DNA of 64,000 nucleotides from Meloidogyne chitwoodi (Eukaryota; Nematoda; Chromadorea; Rhabditida; Meloidogynidae). The stretch's first letter is position 1. Each line of letters begins with the position of its first letter. The notes beneath the pieces were generated by a model, which saw only the letters and a list, made by a program, of their open reading frames with translations, had not been told where the DNA came from and did not search any database. Both the position numbers and the translations under genes were made by a program. This document shows positions 36,901 to 46,572 of the stretch, in pieces. The stretch covers positions 1,178,001 to 1,242,000 of the forward strand of contig JACZZP010000008.1 in NCBI GenBank assembly GCA_015183035.1. Direction: 5' to 3'.

Positions 36901-39900
36901 CAGAAATTCCCTCCATCCTTTCTTTTGTTCCAGGATGTGAAGATTCCCAATCAGTATCAGGCCATGGCGGGCTCGAGAGAGGCTGACGTTCACACGATCT
37001 GGATCGCACCAAAATGGCTCTTTTCCCTCCTCGGACTTTTCCTGATATTCCGAAACGGTTGTGACTACGACCGTTACGTCGGCCTCGTGCCCTTGAGTTG
37101 CGTCAGCCGTAGTCACAAGAACTCGGCCATTTAATTCTTCTTCAGCCTGTACCTCCCTTTCAATGTCCTGGGATTGAGTGCCATACAAGCATATACATCT
37201 GATTGATGCTTCCGGAGGGCAGACATTGACCAGGCGCCAGAGAATTCTTAAAGCAGTCCATGTTTGTCCGGGATTATAGCTGGACATTGATACCGCATCT
37301 CGTTCAGCTTCATGTACCTGGTGAATTAGAATAATAGGGCAACTTACCTTGGGGAGCTTCAGTGTACTGGACGTGAGCATGCTTCTCTGATCAGCTTCAA
37401 GTCCGGCTGTCAGTCTTTCTCCATGAGGTCGGTAGAATCCAGCTTCGATGCACTTCACAATGTGTGGATGTGATCGGTATCCAACCTGGAGGGCCGTCTT
37501 TCCAACGCCATCAGTCGCATCAAGGTTGAAGATCACACTGTCTAGTCCAAATCCGACTCGAACAGCTCGAGGAAGTGACTCCAAGTGCACTTTGAGTTGC
37601 CTGCGATCGCCAGTTATTAACACCTTTCGGAGTTTGGGCATGTTATAAATTAAAGAAATTACCTGCGAGTATGGAGCTTGACCGGATTCATCTAAAATTA
37701 GATGTGTAGTCTCAGAAAACAGCACTGGAACTTGTTCAGCGAAGGATAAAGTCGAGAAGCACAACCTTCTTTGTTTGTGTGCCTGAAGAATTGTCGCAAT
37801 ACTGGCTTCTTGTGCCAGTCGGGGATTTCTTTCCACGGTTGTCACGTATTGCTTCACCTTCTTTTCTTCTGTCGGCTTCATCCACTAAACCTGGGTTTGT
37901 TACTTCTACTAATGGTACCAGTCTTTTCAAAAATCTAGCTACCGATTCATCTTCCCTCTGTTTACAGATTGATAAGGTAAGTCTAGCAGCTTCCCTTCGT
38001 TGAGGAGAGTCTAATTTGCTTCTTAGTGATACTAAAGCTGTTCCAACATCAGCAACTTGTGCTGGACTAAGCTCTCTGAACAAATCTCTTGGCGTTTCAC
38101 CTAAAGCTAGTCGAAGTCTTGCGACTTTCTCTTGTTCGGTCCAATTCCTACCTGCAATAATTAAATAATCTTTGAATCTTTCAGCCCACTTGTCAAAGGC
38201 GTAGACTGATTCCTCTCCGAATATCTCAATTCCAGAATTAGAGGTGAGCATGTTCAAGCTGAAATTAAATTCGTCACTGTCATCATCAGGATTTAATTTT
38301 CTGGTTACAATATTTCGCCTATCTAGTGAGTTTACTCCTGGAACTATGGTTACAGTGCTTTTGGACGTTTCACCTTTCCCTTGTTCAACGTTCGACTTTT
38401 CTTGTTTTGTATGTGTATTGTTTTCGAGCTCTTGCACACGATCTTCTAAATCGATTATCTGAGTGTTTACTGATTCAAAATTTAAATTCACATCCTCTGA
38501 TGCTTTATTGATAGCATCTGTGTTCTGCTTGATATACCTTTTAATAGCTCTTATGGCTTTGTTCATACTATCTTCTAAAACTATCACATCACCATGTGCT
38601 TTTTCAACGTCTGAGATTTTAATTGAAGTTTTTCCTATCCAAAAATTTCTGTCAATTGCCATGATAATTGTTTCATCCTCTGCTGTATTAGTCATTTTAT
38701 CACTACTCTGTCTTTCGACTAGGTTTGTATTGATAATTCGAGAACTGCTCGTCCTTGAAGAATCAAAAGAATGTGGTGATGCACTGAACTCTATTCGGTA
38801 ATACGAAGATGCTTTAATTGTTTTAAGTAATTAGCTTCTTATTTTTCTAAAATTAATTTATTTACTTAATAACAATAATAAATTTATTTATTCACTTTAT
38901 AATAATAAATTTATAGATTCTCTTAACAAATTAAAAATAAAATAGATGAATGAATAGTGCTGAGATTCTTAAATTATATTTCCCCCTTTTTTTATAGCTG
39001 TAATAATTTCCATTCTCTTTTTTTTGAAAAAAAAAAATTTCACTTAGATTATGTGTAAAAAGGACTAAAGTTTTATTTTATTAGCTCTGCTATGTACTTC
39101 CTGTGTATGCTTGTAAAGAGATAAAACAAAAATTTATATTGTTTAAATGGTGAGAAAATATTGTGTAATCTTCAATCCTTGTTTGGCCTTTCGTACTTTA
39201 ATCTCTGGATTGACGATATTATTTTAACTTTTGCACAAAAATAAGGATAATTGTTAAAAATAATAAGATACATTTTAGAGGGAAATTTTGTCATAGAAAA
39301 AAAATTTGAATATTCTGGGCTTTTTGTTAAAATCTTTCATGTCCTCTTCTCTCTTTTATTATTATATCTCTTTTCTTCTTTTTTTTATTTATTTATTTTT
39401 CTTGGAACATTTCGAACTTGTGGACTCTCTTTTTTTTGTTTCTTCTCTGCTTCTCAGCAAGGTATACCTTATATTTTATTTAATTAATTGTTTGTGAATT
39501 CTGCGCATTCTATTTTTTCGACAGCTATGTATTTATTTCGGATCCCTTATATCTGCTCTGCCCTGAGGCAGGTGGAGCGCTCCACATCATTGAGTGACTA
39601 GTTTCCGCATCTGTGATGGATCGACCCTGGATTACTCCAGAATCCGGTGCTACCAGTAAAGTGGAAGGGGTAGATGGGAAATAGAAAATGACAATTCGCG
39701 TGGCCAGCGTGAAATGTAAATCCTAAGTCTAGTCAACTCAATTGTTTCCCTCGTCTCCGAAGGATTATAACTCTTCAAATATATAAACAAGATCTGCTGT
39801 CAATATTTATTCTATTATTTATTTCACATACAATTAATAGGAAAATAACATTTTTAATTCACAATAATAATAATTCTCTTAGACTGATCTCTCTAACTGA

Positions 39901-41791
39901 TTTCTTTTAGCTTAAACAATTAAACTATTTATATGTGTTTATAAAGTGGGAGGAGTGATTGTTGTTCATGCCCAGGGGGAATATTTTATATGTTAGAGTC
40001 TTACAATATTTAAATTTAAAAAAATTAAAATTTAATATATTTTAAAAATATATAAATATTTAAATTATAAAATAAAAATTTTTTTGAATATTTTTGAATT
40101 AAAAAATATGTAACTTTTAAAAATCCCAAATCTGTGCTTTGTGTCAATTGAATTTATTTACACAATAATATAATCTACATATATGTAGCTTTTCCTGAGA
40201 GAGAAAAGGGAATAAAAAGAGAAGCATTGAACAATTTATTTTGATTCTTTTATATATTTTTTATTTATTTGGCACGGACATTGGCTACTCAACAAAAAGA
40301 CCTCTAACTTTTTTTTATTTAAGGGAAATTTTGTTATATTTAGAGAATTAAGGTTCTACACGGGCCACTAACTCAACATATAAATATTTGTTTGCTTCAA
40401 TCCCAAGAGAAAGTTGTAATAATGCCAAGAAAGTAAAAAAGAGAGAATTGAGTGGTACTCTTTTACTCGTTCTCTCCTCTCCCCCCTTATTTTTATATAT
40501 CTTTACCGGTGGTCCAATTCACTCAAAATTCTTTCCATTCTTTTCAAAAAGAGCTAACAAATAACAATAAATGGATGGGTGGGTCAAACAATAATAACAA
40601 ACAAAAACTTTTTTTAATACATTTTGCTCAATTTCCATACTTTTTTACGTAAAAATATTTTCTCAAAATCTTTTCTTTTTTTTCAATTCATCTCATTTTC
40701 TTAAATCCATTTTATTTAATATTTACCAAAAATTCTTTTATTAAAATACAACTTTATTTTATTTTTAAAAATAAATAATGTTGCCGAATGGGCGGCTCTG
40801 ATTTTCTTCAAGTATTCTCATATTTTTTGGCTAACGTTTCTGACTTTGCGAATCCTTGGGGTTAGAAAATAAAAATTAATATTTGGAAAGGAAATAAATA
40901 AATATATATTTTTATAATTAATAGTTTTACCTCGGTGAATCGTTCAGAATTAACATGATAAACTCATTTTAATTGTCAGGTCATCGTGCCTTAGTAAAAC
41001 TAATAAAATCTATCTAAATACCTTCTAGTTCACCTCTAACAATCGTTTTTCATTTTTTAAGCATATCGTCTTCATTGCTATAGTTGTATGAGTCCATATT
41101 TGGAAGACCAATTCCAATTTATTTCACATCTCTACAGACGTCCATTAGGATTTACTGAGAAATGTGATCATGGACAATTTAATTATCAATATGTTAATTC
41201 TAAAAATTGTACAGATGCTTGTATAACTTTAAGAATGAATGACAGAGTTGGAGGTAATTAATATAATAAATAAAATTTAAACAAAAAATAGGTCGTCGAA
41301 AATATGGTTTTATGAGAGGTTGTCTTTCTGATATAATTCATCATAATAGAACAGCAGTTCGTTTTGGAGAATTATCTAGAACAACAAAAACTGGCGCTAA
41401 TATTTGTACAGCAATAAGGTTAAGAGATTTATTTGTTTCATCTGACAGGTAAATTAAAAAAAATTTTTATTTAAAAAAATATTTGTTTTTAAATTAAAGA
41501 TATGGTTTTGATCCCCATGATCATGTTGATTTGTGTGCTTGTATTAGATCAGCTTGTAATTCTACTCAAAGAAAAGGAACAGTTATTATACCTCTAATTG
41601 GATTATTATTATTATTTTCTTTATTGCCAACAAGGATTATTCAATTAAATTTAAATAGTAACTTTGAAAGAATTAATAAAATAATTAATATTAAAAAGAA
41701 TAATAATATTAAAAAAATTAAAATAATAAAAGAAAGAAGACATAAAATTAAACCAAGAGGACGACGAAAACAAAAATATTATTATTATTAA
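33938..41791 (+). CDS. Ly6/uPAR three-finger protein, ODR-2/HOT-like, with retrotransposon in intron
   Basis: A phase-consistent model joins 33938-34133 (MLFIINNYSLLILFLYIYSF, a signal peptide), 35346-35372, 41062-41253, about 41292-41448 and about 41501-41791. The mature start LHCYSCMSPYLEDQF is the classical Ly6 opening. It is followed by RRPLGFTEKCDHGQFNY, NCTDACITLRMND, YGFMRGCLSDIIHHNRTAV, GANICTAIR and DLCACIRSACNST, the last being the closing C-x(3)-CN. This resembles the C. elegans ODR-2/HOT neuronal Ly6 proteins (family assignment from memory of motifs). The C-terminus has a hydrophobic segment (TVIIPLIGLLLLFSLLP) followed by a very basic tail of about 45 residues, which argues for a transmembrane anchor rather than GPI. 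Exon 2 would need a GC donor (CCAG|GCAAGT). An alternative start is ATG 35292 (MATQFTKLVSFILASVS). The 5.7-kb intron hosts the LTR element at 35781-40005. Confidence 0.65.
35781..36130 (-). repeat. 3' LTR of the retrotransposon
   Basis: In element orientation it begins TGTAAGACTCTAAC and ends CCACTTTAC. It matches the copy at 39656-40005 over the full 350 bp by eye, implying very recent insertion or conversion. Confidence 0.9.
36131..36140 (-). other. Polypurine tract next to the 3' LTR
   Basis: On the minus strand AAAGGGGAGC directly precedes the LTR start TGTAAG, the expected position of the plus-strand primer in LTR retrotransposition. Confidence 0.6.
36141..36651 (-). other. 3' region of the element with an unassigned ORF remnant
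   Basis: A minus-strand frame from 36448 into the LTR reads MKKRESNPGYTPFSTYAFNS, then KICAEDCQNRGGQHPLAFLI and LGRFHSERQVQSIQRVSKDE. It looks like real former coding sequence but matches no domain I know. A stretch of 20 T/A-biased bases near 36521-36545 separates it from the helicase ORF. Confidence 0.4.
36652..37881 (-). CDS. Superfamily-1 (UPF1-like) helicase C-terminal fragment inside the retrotransposon
   Basis: An open frame of 409 codons with SF1 helicase motifs in order. Motif II is LILDESGQAPYSQVISLIY (DExxQ type). Motif III is VLITGDRRQLKVHL. A motif IV-like RCICLYGTQSQDIEREV follows. Motif V is VTTADATQGHEADVTVVVTT and motif VI is DRVNVSLSRARHGLILIGN. These are the motifs of UPF1-like RNA/DNA helicases. 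Motif I (the Walker A GxxxxGK[ST]) and everything upstream is missing, so it cannot be a functional ATPase alone. The tail is Tyr/Ser/Arg-rich and ends STSKRSRR. The frame overlaps the gag ORF by 146 nt in a different phase. I infer that a host helicase 3' end, or one from another element, replaced pol. Confidence 0.85.
   Translation of the reverse strand: MKPTEEKKVKQYVTTVERNPRLAQEASIATILQAHKQRRLCFSTLSFAEQVPVLFSETTHLILDESGQAPYSQVISLIYNMPKLRKVLITGDRRQLKVHLESLPRAVRVGFGLDSVIFNLDATDGVGKTALQVGYRSHPHIVKCIEAGFYRPHGERLTAGLEADQRSMLTSSTLKLPKVSCPIILIHQVHEAERDAVSMSSYNPGQTWTALRILWRLVNVCPPEASIRCICLYGTQSQDIEREVQAEEELNGRVLVTTADATQGHEADVTVVVTTVSEYQEKSEEGKEPFWCDPDRVNVSLSRARHGLILIGNLHILEQKKGWREFLAEAKQHTIVVGPSYLDAIREEGIDYNQDGELMDKSGKMMRDPAYYTEEGKRNVSRGGYHRYDSYLSRSEEQSGASTSKRSRR
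37736..38695 (-). CDS. Retrotransposon gag-like protein
   Basis: 319 codons. The N-terminal part has a coiled coil (VNTQIIDLEDRVQELEN). The central part is a retrotrans_gag-type capsid segment: YAFDKWAERFKDYLIIAGRN, WTEQEKVARLRLALGETPRD, LFRELSPAQ, RREAARLTLSICKQREDESV and ARFLKRLVPLVEVTNPG. No CCHC zinc knuckle is visible. After about residue 275 the sequence turns into an out-of-frame reading of the helicase DNA, so the natural gag reading probably ends at the junction near 37880. Confidence 0.75.
   Translation of the reverse strand: MTNTAEDETIIMAIDRNFWIGKTSIKISDVEKAHGDVIVLEDSMNKAIRAIKRYIKQNTDAINKASEDVNLNFESVNTQIIDLEDRVQELENNTHTKQEKSNVEQGKGETSKSTVTIVPGVNSLDRRNIVTRKLNPDDDSDEFNFSLNMLTSNSGIEIFGEESVYAFDKWAERFKDYLIIAGRNWTEQEKVARLRLALGETPRDLFRELSPAQVADVGTALVSLRSKLDSPQRREAARLTLSICKQREDESVARFLKRLVPLVEVTNPGLVDEADRRKEGEAIRDNRGKKSPTGTRSQYCDNSSGTQTKKVVLLDFILR
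39640..39655 (-). other. Primer-binding site
   Basis: Directly downstream of the 5' LTR, the minus strand reads TGGTAGCACCGGATTC. This is complementary to a tRNA 3' end of the form GAATCCGGTGCTACCA (T-stem plus CCA), as expected for minus-strand priming. The tRNA identity was not determined. Confidence 0.75.
39656..40005 (-). repeat. 5' LTR of the retrotransposon
   Basis: The same 350-bp sequence as 35781-36130. In element orientation it is upstream of the primer-binding site and the leader 38696-39639. Confidence 0.9.
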
Positions 41792-42146
41792 AAAATAAAT
41801 AAAAAAGAAGCCTAAATAATCAGCGGGTTAAAATTAAAAGAAATTAAAATAAATAAAAGAAGGGATATTTATAATTTTCAAATAATAATATATCTTTGTT
41901 TATAATTTAATAATTTTCATTTCAATTAATAAAAATAAACTTTTTAAAAAGGTATCTAATTAATTATTAAATACAATTAAATTAATATCTAAACTAAAAC
42001 AATTAAAATAAAATTAATAGATATTTTTTAAAGTAATATTATTCGATTCAGAAATTTTATTATTTACCAATTGTAGATTTTTATATAATTTAAATTTTAT
42101 GGAGATAAAAATTTTGTTAAAATTTAATAATAAGCCATTTTTTAAA

Positions 42147-42309
42147 AATTATTCAATTATAATAATATTTTATAATTTCCAAATATAATAAATTAGAATT
42201 AAAATTATTTAATTAAATAAAATAAATTTGTAATTATTCAATTATAATAATATTTTATAATTTCCAAATATAATAAATTAGAATTAAAATTATTTAATTA
42301 AATAAAATA
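42147..42309. repeat. Two-copy tandem duplication, period 85 bp
   Basis: The segment starting AATTATTCAATTATAATAAT at 42147 recurs at 42232. The two copies agree over about 78 bp and end in TTAATTAAATAAAATA. It lies in the intergenic region between the Ly6-like gene and the small coiled-coil gene and has no coding content. Confidence 0.8.
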
Positions 42310-42520
42310 TTGAACTAAATTATTGAAGATTTAGTCTAAAATGTAAAAATTTTCTTCTCTCATAAATGAAACATGCAAAGAAAATTAAAATTTTATAAAT
42401 AATTAAATTTTTATTAAATAAATATTAAAGCGCTTCATTAAATATATAGTATATAAGCTTAAAAATTAATTATATTATTATAAAATTCCTATAAAACAAT
42501 TCCTCAAAAATAATAAACAA

Positions 42521-43038
42521 ATGGCACACACCAATGCTCAAGGATATCAACGAATTGAGTCTGTCAGTAACGAGGCTCTTGGTGTTGTCGAATCGAGAAT
42601 GCAGGAATCTCGTGACATGAAAGTAAATTGTTATTTTTTAATTTAAATTTTAATTTTATTTAGGAGATGTTAAAGAAACTTCAAGATGACCTTGCATACC
42701 TCAAGGATAAATCTAAACACAATGGAATATTGATTCAACTATTAGTTGAGAGGTTGGCTAACTTCGGAAATTGTCTTGAGGTTTTTTGCATTCATTTGAA
42801 TTATTATATAAAATTTAGCTTGGTCACACCAAATGTCTTGAGAAGAACATAGCAAAGGACGAAGAAAGGATCAAAAACTTGGAAGAGAAGGTCAAGAAGT
42901 TGGAAGATACCAACGCTGAGAATACTAAAATGCTCTCTCAACTTGCTAAATGTATTCCATCCGAAAAGGTTGGATTTTAACTATGTTTATACTACTAATA
43001 GTATAATTTAGACTAAGAAGGTGCCTGCAAAGAAATAA
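42521..43038 (+). CDS. Small coiled-coil protein, unknown
   Basis: Four exons from ATG 42521 (MAHTNAQGYQRIESVSNEAL) to TAA 43038 give about 130 residues. The whole sequence is heptad-rich: MLKKLQDDLAYLKDKSKH, LGHTKCLEKNIAKDEERIKN and LEEKVKKLEDTNAENTKMLS, ending KTKKVPAKK. The second intron can be removed in phase after NFGNCLE (donor GTTTTTTG) or after IQLL (donor GTTGAG); I prefer the first. There is no signal peptide or membrane segment. The codon bias is milder than in the flanks, suggesting a conserved or highly expressed gene. The family is not recognised; a SNARE-like or BLOC/biogenesis-type helical subunit is conceivable but unsupported. Confidence 0.7.
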
Positions 43039-43309
43039 GATGGATGTAAAGAACAAAGAGTAGAAATATTATAGGTGATAGAAAATATTTTTTTTATAAT
43101 AGGTATACATCTATAAAAATATGTTTAATCATATTATTTATAATTATAATAAAAGCCAGATTGTAAGAGATTTTAATTAATAAAAAGTGCCCTAGTTAAA
43201 GATAATAATAGTGAAGTTTTGTGCTTCAATTTTTCATTCTTCTCATCCCCACATTTAAAATTTTCATCTTTTTATACGAAAATCAAGCAAAATAAAAAAA
43301 ACAAAAATA

Positions 43310-45284
43310 TTAAAAATCTCCATTAACAAATCCTGCTTTTGTCGAACTTATTGAACCTTTTGCCTTGGATTTTGGTCCCCAATTTTTCCCTTTATTATCT
43401 TGATATCTAAGTATATTTGTAATTTTGCTTGCTGGAATTGCTTCTTTGTGTAAATTAAAATCAACAGGTCGACTAAAAAGATAAATATATTTATTTTATT
43501 TTTTTCAAACGTTGATTTTGCATTCATAATCATTAATCCAGTAGAATTTAATTTTCGCATTCCATTTGTATTGGATTTTCGTGCCTTAAAAGAAGTAAAA
43601 TATCAATTATAAGAATTTTCTTAATTTACCCATTCTCTGCAAATATCCCATAAAAATTCTGATGGGGCATCTGTTTTTAATGCTTGTGGACCACAGTGAG
43701 AACCAGAACAGCGAAAACCAGCATTTAATAGTGCTGACCTTACAAGAGTGTTTTTTGGTGTTGCTGTACATTTAATAACTCTCATTAACTGCTCAAATTC
43801 ATAAAAAAGTGGTTGGTCATGCAACTCTTCTAATACAAGTGTTAAAACACCAATAAGCCTTTTGAGTGTACCAAATTGATGTAAATCTTTTTCTTCTTTT
43901 AAACTAAGAAAAAATTATATTCATTTTGTATTTAAAAGAATATTTTTTTATTTTATTAAAATTTAATTAAAAAAAACCTATCAACCATTTTCTGAACAAA
44001 TACTAGATCATGTATTGGTGCAGTATAAATTGGTCCACCAAAATGAATAGCTGTTGAATTACAAAAAGAACAAATTGGATCTTTTAAATTTTTCTCAATA
44101 TTTTCTTCATTTCCATCTTCTAAATTTTCTCTTTGTTTATAATTAATTAATGAATTAAATTTAAGATGCACAGGATTAAAACGAATATTTGAACCATTAA
44201 TAGTTTTGCGAATTAAAGGTTGTAATGACCAACATTGACAATTAGAACAAGAAAAAATATTTGCCAATTTTCTACACAAAAAATTTTATTTAAAAACACA
44301 AAATTTTTTAAGTAAAAAAATAAAACTAACGTAACACTATCTTTGGCAATAGCAGCACCAGATTCAATACGAACAAAACAACGAACATAAAAATCAATAC
44401 TTATTGATAAAAGTGGAATAATATAACGACCATAACGATTAGCATGTGAATCAATTGATCGAAGAAGTATTCGCAAGGACTAAATATTAAAAAAATTAAA
44501 TAAAAATTAAATAAATATATACAATTTCATGGCAAGCTTTATGCCGAATTGGAATAGACCCATATTTGTTAAAGCAAGCCTCAGGAGACTTTCCACATAA
44601 AACAGCCGTGTCAGTCGATGTAACCATTAAAATACCTTTAAATAATAATATTTATAATTACTTAAAAAAACCTCCATCAACAACTGCTTGAACGGCAGAA
44701 TCAAGGAAAATCGAAGGAGATCCATAAGGATCTAAATCAATAGCGTGAAACCTTTTGGCAAATTTTCGGTGTTCAATCATGAAATCACTACAAAATAAAA
44801 TTTTAATTTAAACCAATAAATTTACTTGCATTGCATCAGAAAAATTTGGCTTAATTTTTAATTCATTTAATCCATTTAATTCCAAATTTCTTTTAATTGT
44901 TTTTACAGCTTGCTCAGAAAAATCATTTGCAATAATTAAATTAATATTTGGAACTTCCAAAGCAAAACGAATTGCTCTAAGGCCAGAAGCAGATAAAGCA
45001 TCCAAAATTCTAAGTCCTTCATTATTTTGTTTAATTTGTAATTTTATTTTATTTGTAGGTTTATCTATTTCCATTTGTTCATTTTTTTGTTCTTCTCTTA
45101 TTTTTGAATAAGTTTTTAATAAAATAACACTAAAAATTAAAATATTTTTATAAAATTTTAAAAAAACAAACGTTAAATCTCGATTAAATTCCTGTACTGG
45201 ATTATAAAATGTAATTGCTTCATTATCTGTATATATTTTAGCAAATCCCTCTTTAATAAATTCATAAGAACATTCAGTTTCCAT
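43310..45284 (-). CDS. TRMT1: tRNA (guanine26-N2)-dimethyltransferase TRMT1/Trm1
   Basis: SAM-dependent enzyme that makes m2,2G26 in tRNAs. Start ATG 45284 ([20 protein letters not shown]) and stop at 43310. Conserved blocks in order are [36 protein letters not shown] (SAM site), [40 protein letters not shown] (catalytic DLDPYGSP), [54 protein letters not shown], a zinc-binding pair FSCSNCQCW and [41 protein letters not shown] and [16 protein letters not shown]. The C-terminus ends [20 protein letters not shown], then [14 protein letters not shown]. The main domains of eukaryotic Trm1 are present, apart from any mitochondrial leader. About ten exons with short introns. Confidence 0.95.
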
Positions 45285-45831
45285 TTCGTTGATTAAAAAA
45301 ATAATAAATTAGAATTTACTTGAAAAGAAGCAGAAAAAACGATAAGGTCCACTAAGACGCAACTAAAAGCAAAGAAGTACACGAGCTAGCCAAGAGGGTT
45401 TTTATTGAATAGTGTATACAGAAAGTAAAAAAGACACATAAAAACACAGGAAAATACAAAAAAAATAAAAGGAGAAACAAAAATTTAGAATCGGACGCCC
45501 TGATCTGAAAGCAAAGTCATAAAGACACAATGCCATTTAGGCACAGGCCATTAAAATATAATAACAAATCCAACTTTATTAGAATTAATCATTTTTGAAA
45601 AAATAAAATCAGATGATATATGTATTTGCATTGGAGCGAAATGATTTTTTAAATTTTTATTAAAAAATAATTTAAAATTATTTAATTAAATAAATAATTT
45701 TTCTTTTGATTTAAATTTATTGTGATATATAGAGGGACTGATTTATATATTTTGCTTTTGGGTTATGATATACATATGTGCACTCCCTTCTACTTATTGT
45801 TAGTATTTTCAGGCACTTACTCTACATATGT

Positions 45832-45932
45832 ATCAGTGTTTTCGTGACCGGATTTCGGTCATGACCAACAGTGACCTGACCAGGTCAGGTCATTTTTATG
45901 ACCGGGAAAAGTCCGGTCACGCAAACACTGAT
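45832..45932. mobile_element. MITE-like element, ~101 bp, 21-bp terminal inverted repeats
   Basis: The left end ATCAGTGTTTTCGTGACCGG(A) is the reverse complement of the right end with one mismatch (20 of 21). The interior has a second palindrome, GACCTGACCAGGTCAGGTC, at about 45873-45891. The element is markedly GC-richer than its surroundings and non-coding. ATGT on both sides could be a target duplication. Confidence 0.75.
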
Positions 45933-46572
45933 ATGTATATTCTCTACATTTTATCAAATTTATTAAAAATCAAGAGAGGAAATTTTCTAGTTTTGTTAAT
46001 TAAATTAAAATTTAAAAATAATATGTATATATCATTAATAAAATTAATAAACTTTATACAAAATATATAATGACTACAAAATTAATAATATAAATAAAAA
46101 TTATGAATATATACAATTACATCATTTCTTTGAAAATTTTTTAAAATTACAATTAAATAAAGTCAAACTAATTTATAAATAAATATATAGAAAAATAATT
46201 AATTAAGTGAAAGTTTCTTCAATTATTTAGTTAGGTATTTTTATAAGTTTGTTTAACTTTATATATAAAATATATTTTTTTAATTTTGAAAATAATGAAA
46301 TAGTAAATTAAAATGTTTTTTAATTTGTACAAAATTTGTAAAAAAAGAACACTGAAAATAATATAAATTTAATAAAACTGCACTTAAATTAATTAAAATT
46401 AATTAATTTTTTAGCAATAAATTAATTTGATTTAATTTATTTTTAATAAAAATTTATTTTTTAAATTTAAATGCAGTTTTTATTTAAAGTTACTAATCTA
46501 TAATAGAGGTATAATATTATATAAATAAAATAAAATAAATGAATATATAAATTTAAAATATCTCAAAAAATA

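Larger units (their letters stand above)
35781..40005 (-). mobile_element. LTR retrotransposon, gag plus captured SF1 helicase, no pol
   Basis: Two 350-bp direct repeats (35781-36130 and 39656-40005) that I found identical on side-by-side reading bound a 3.5-kb interior. In minus orientation the element reads 5' LTR, primer-binding site, leader, gag-like ORF, helicase-like ORF, polypurine tract, 3' LTR. No reverse transcriptase, RNase H, integrase or protease motif was seen, so it is non-autonomous. The interior is far less AT-rich than the surrounding DNA. The flanks (ATAT left and right) allow a 4-bp target duplication if the first A is counted as flank. It lies in an intron of the Ly6-like gene, in antisense. 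Confidence 0.9.

Noticed and set aside
36541..37648. Plus-strand open frames across the helicase region
   Set aside because: Antisense shadows of the 409-codon helicase frame, with no motifs of their own.
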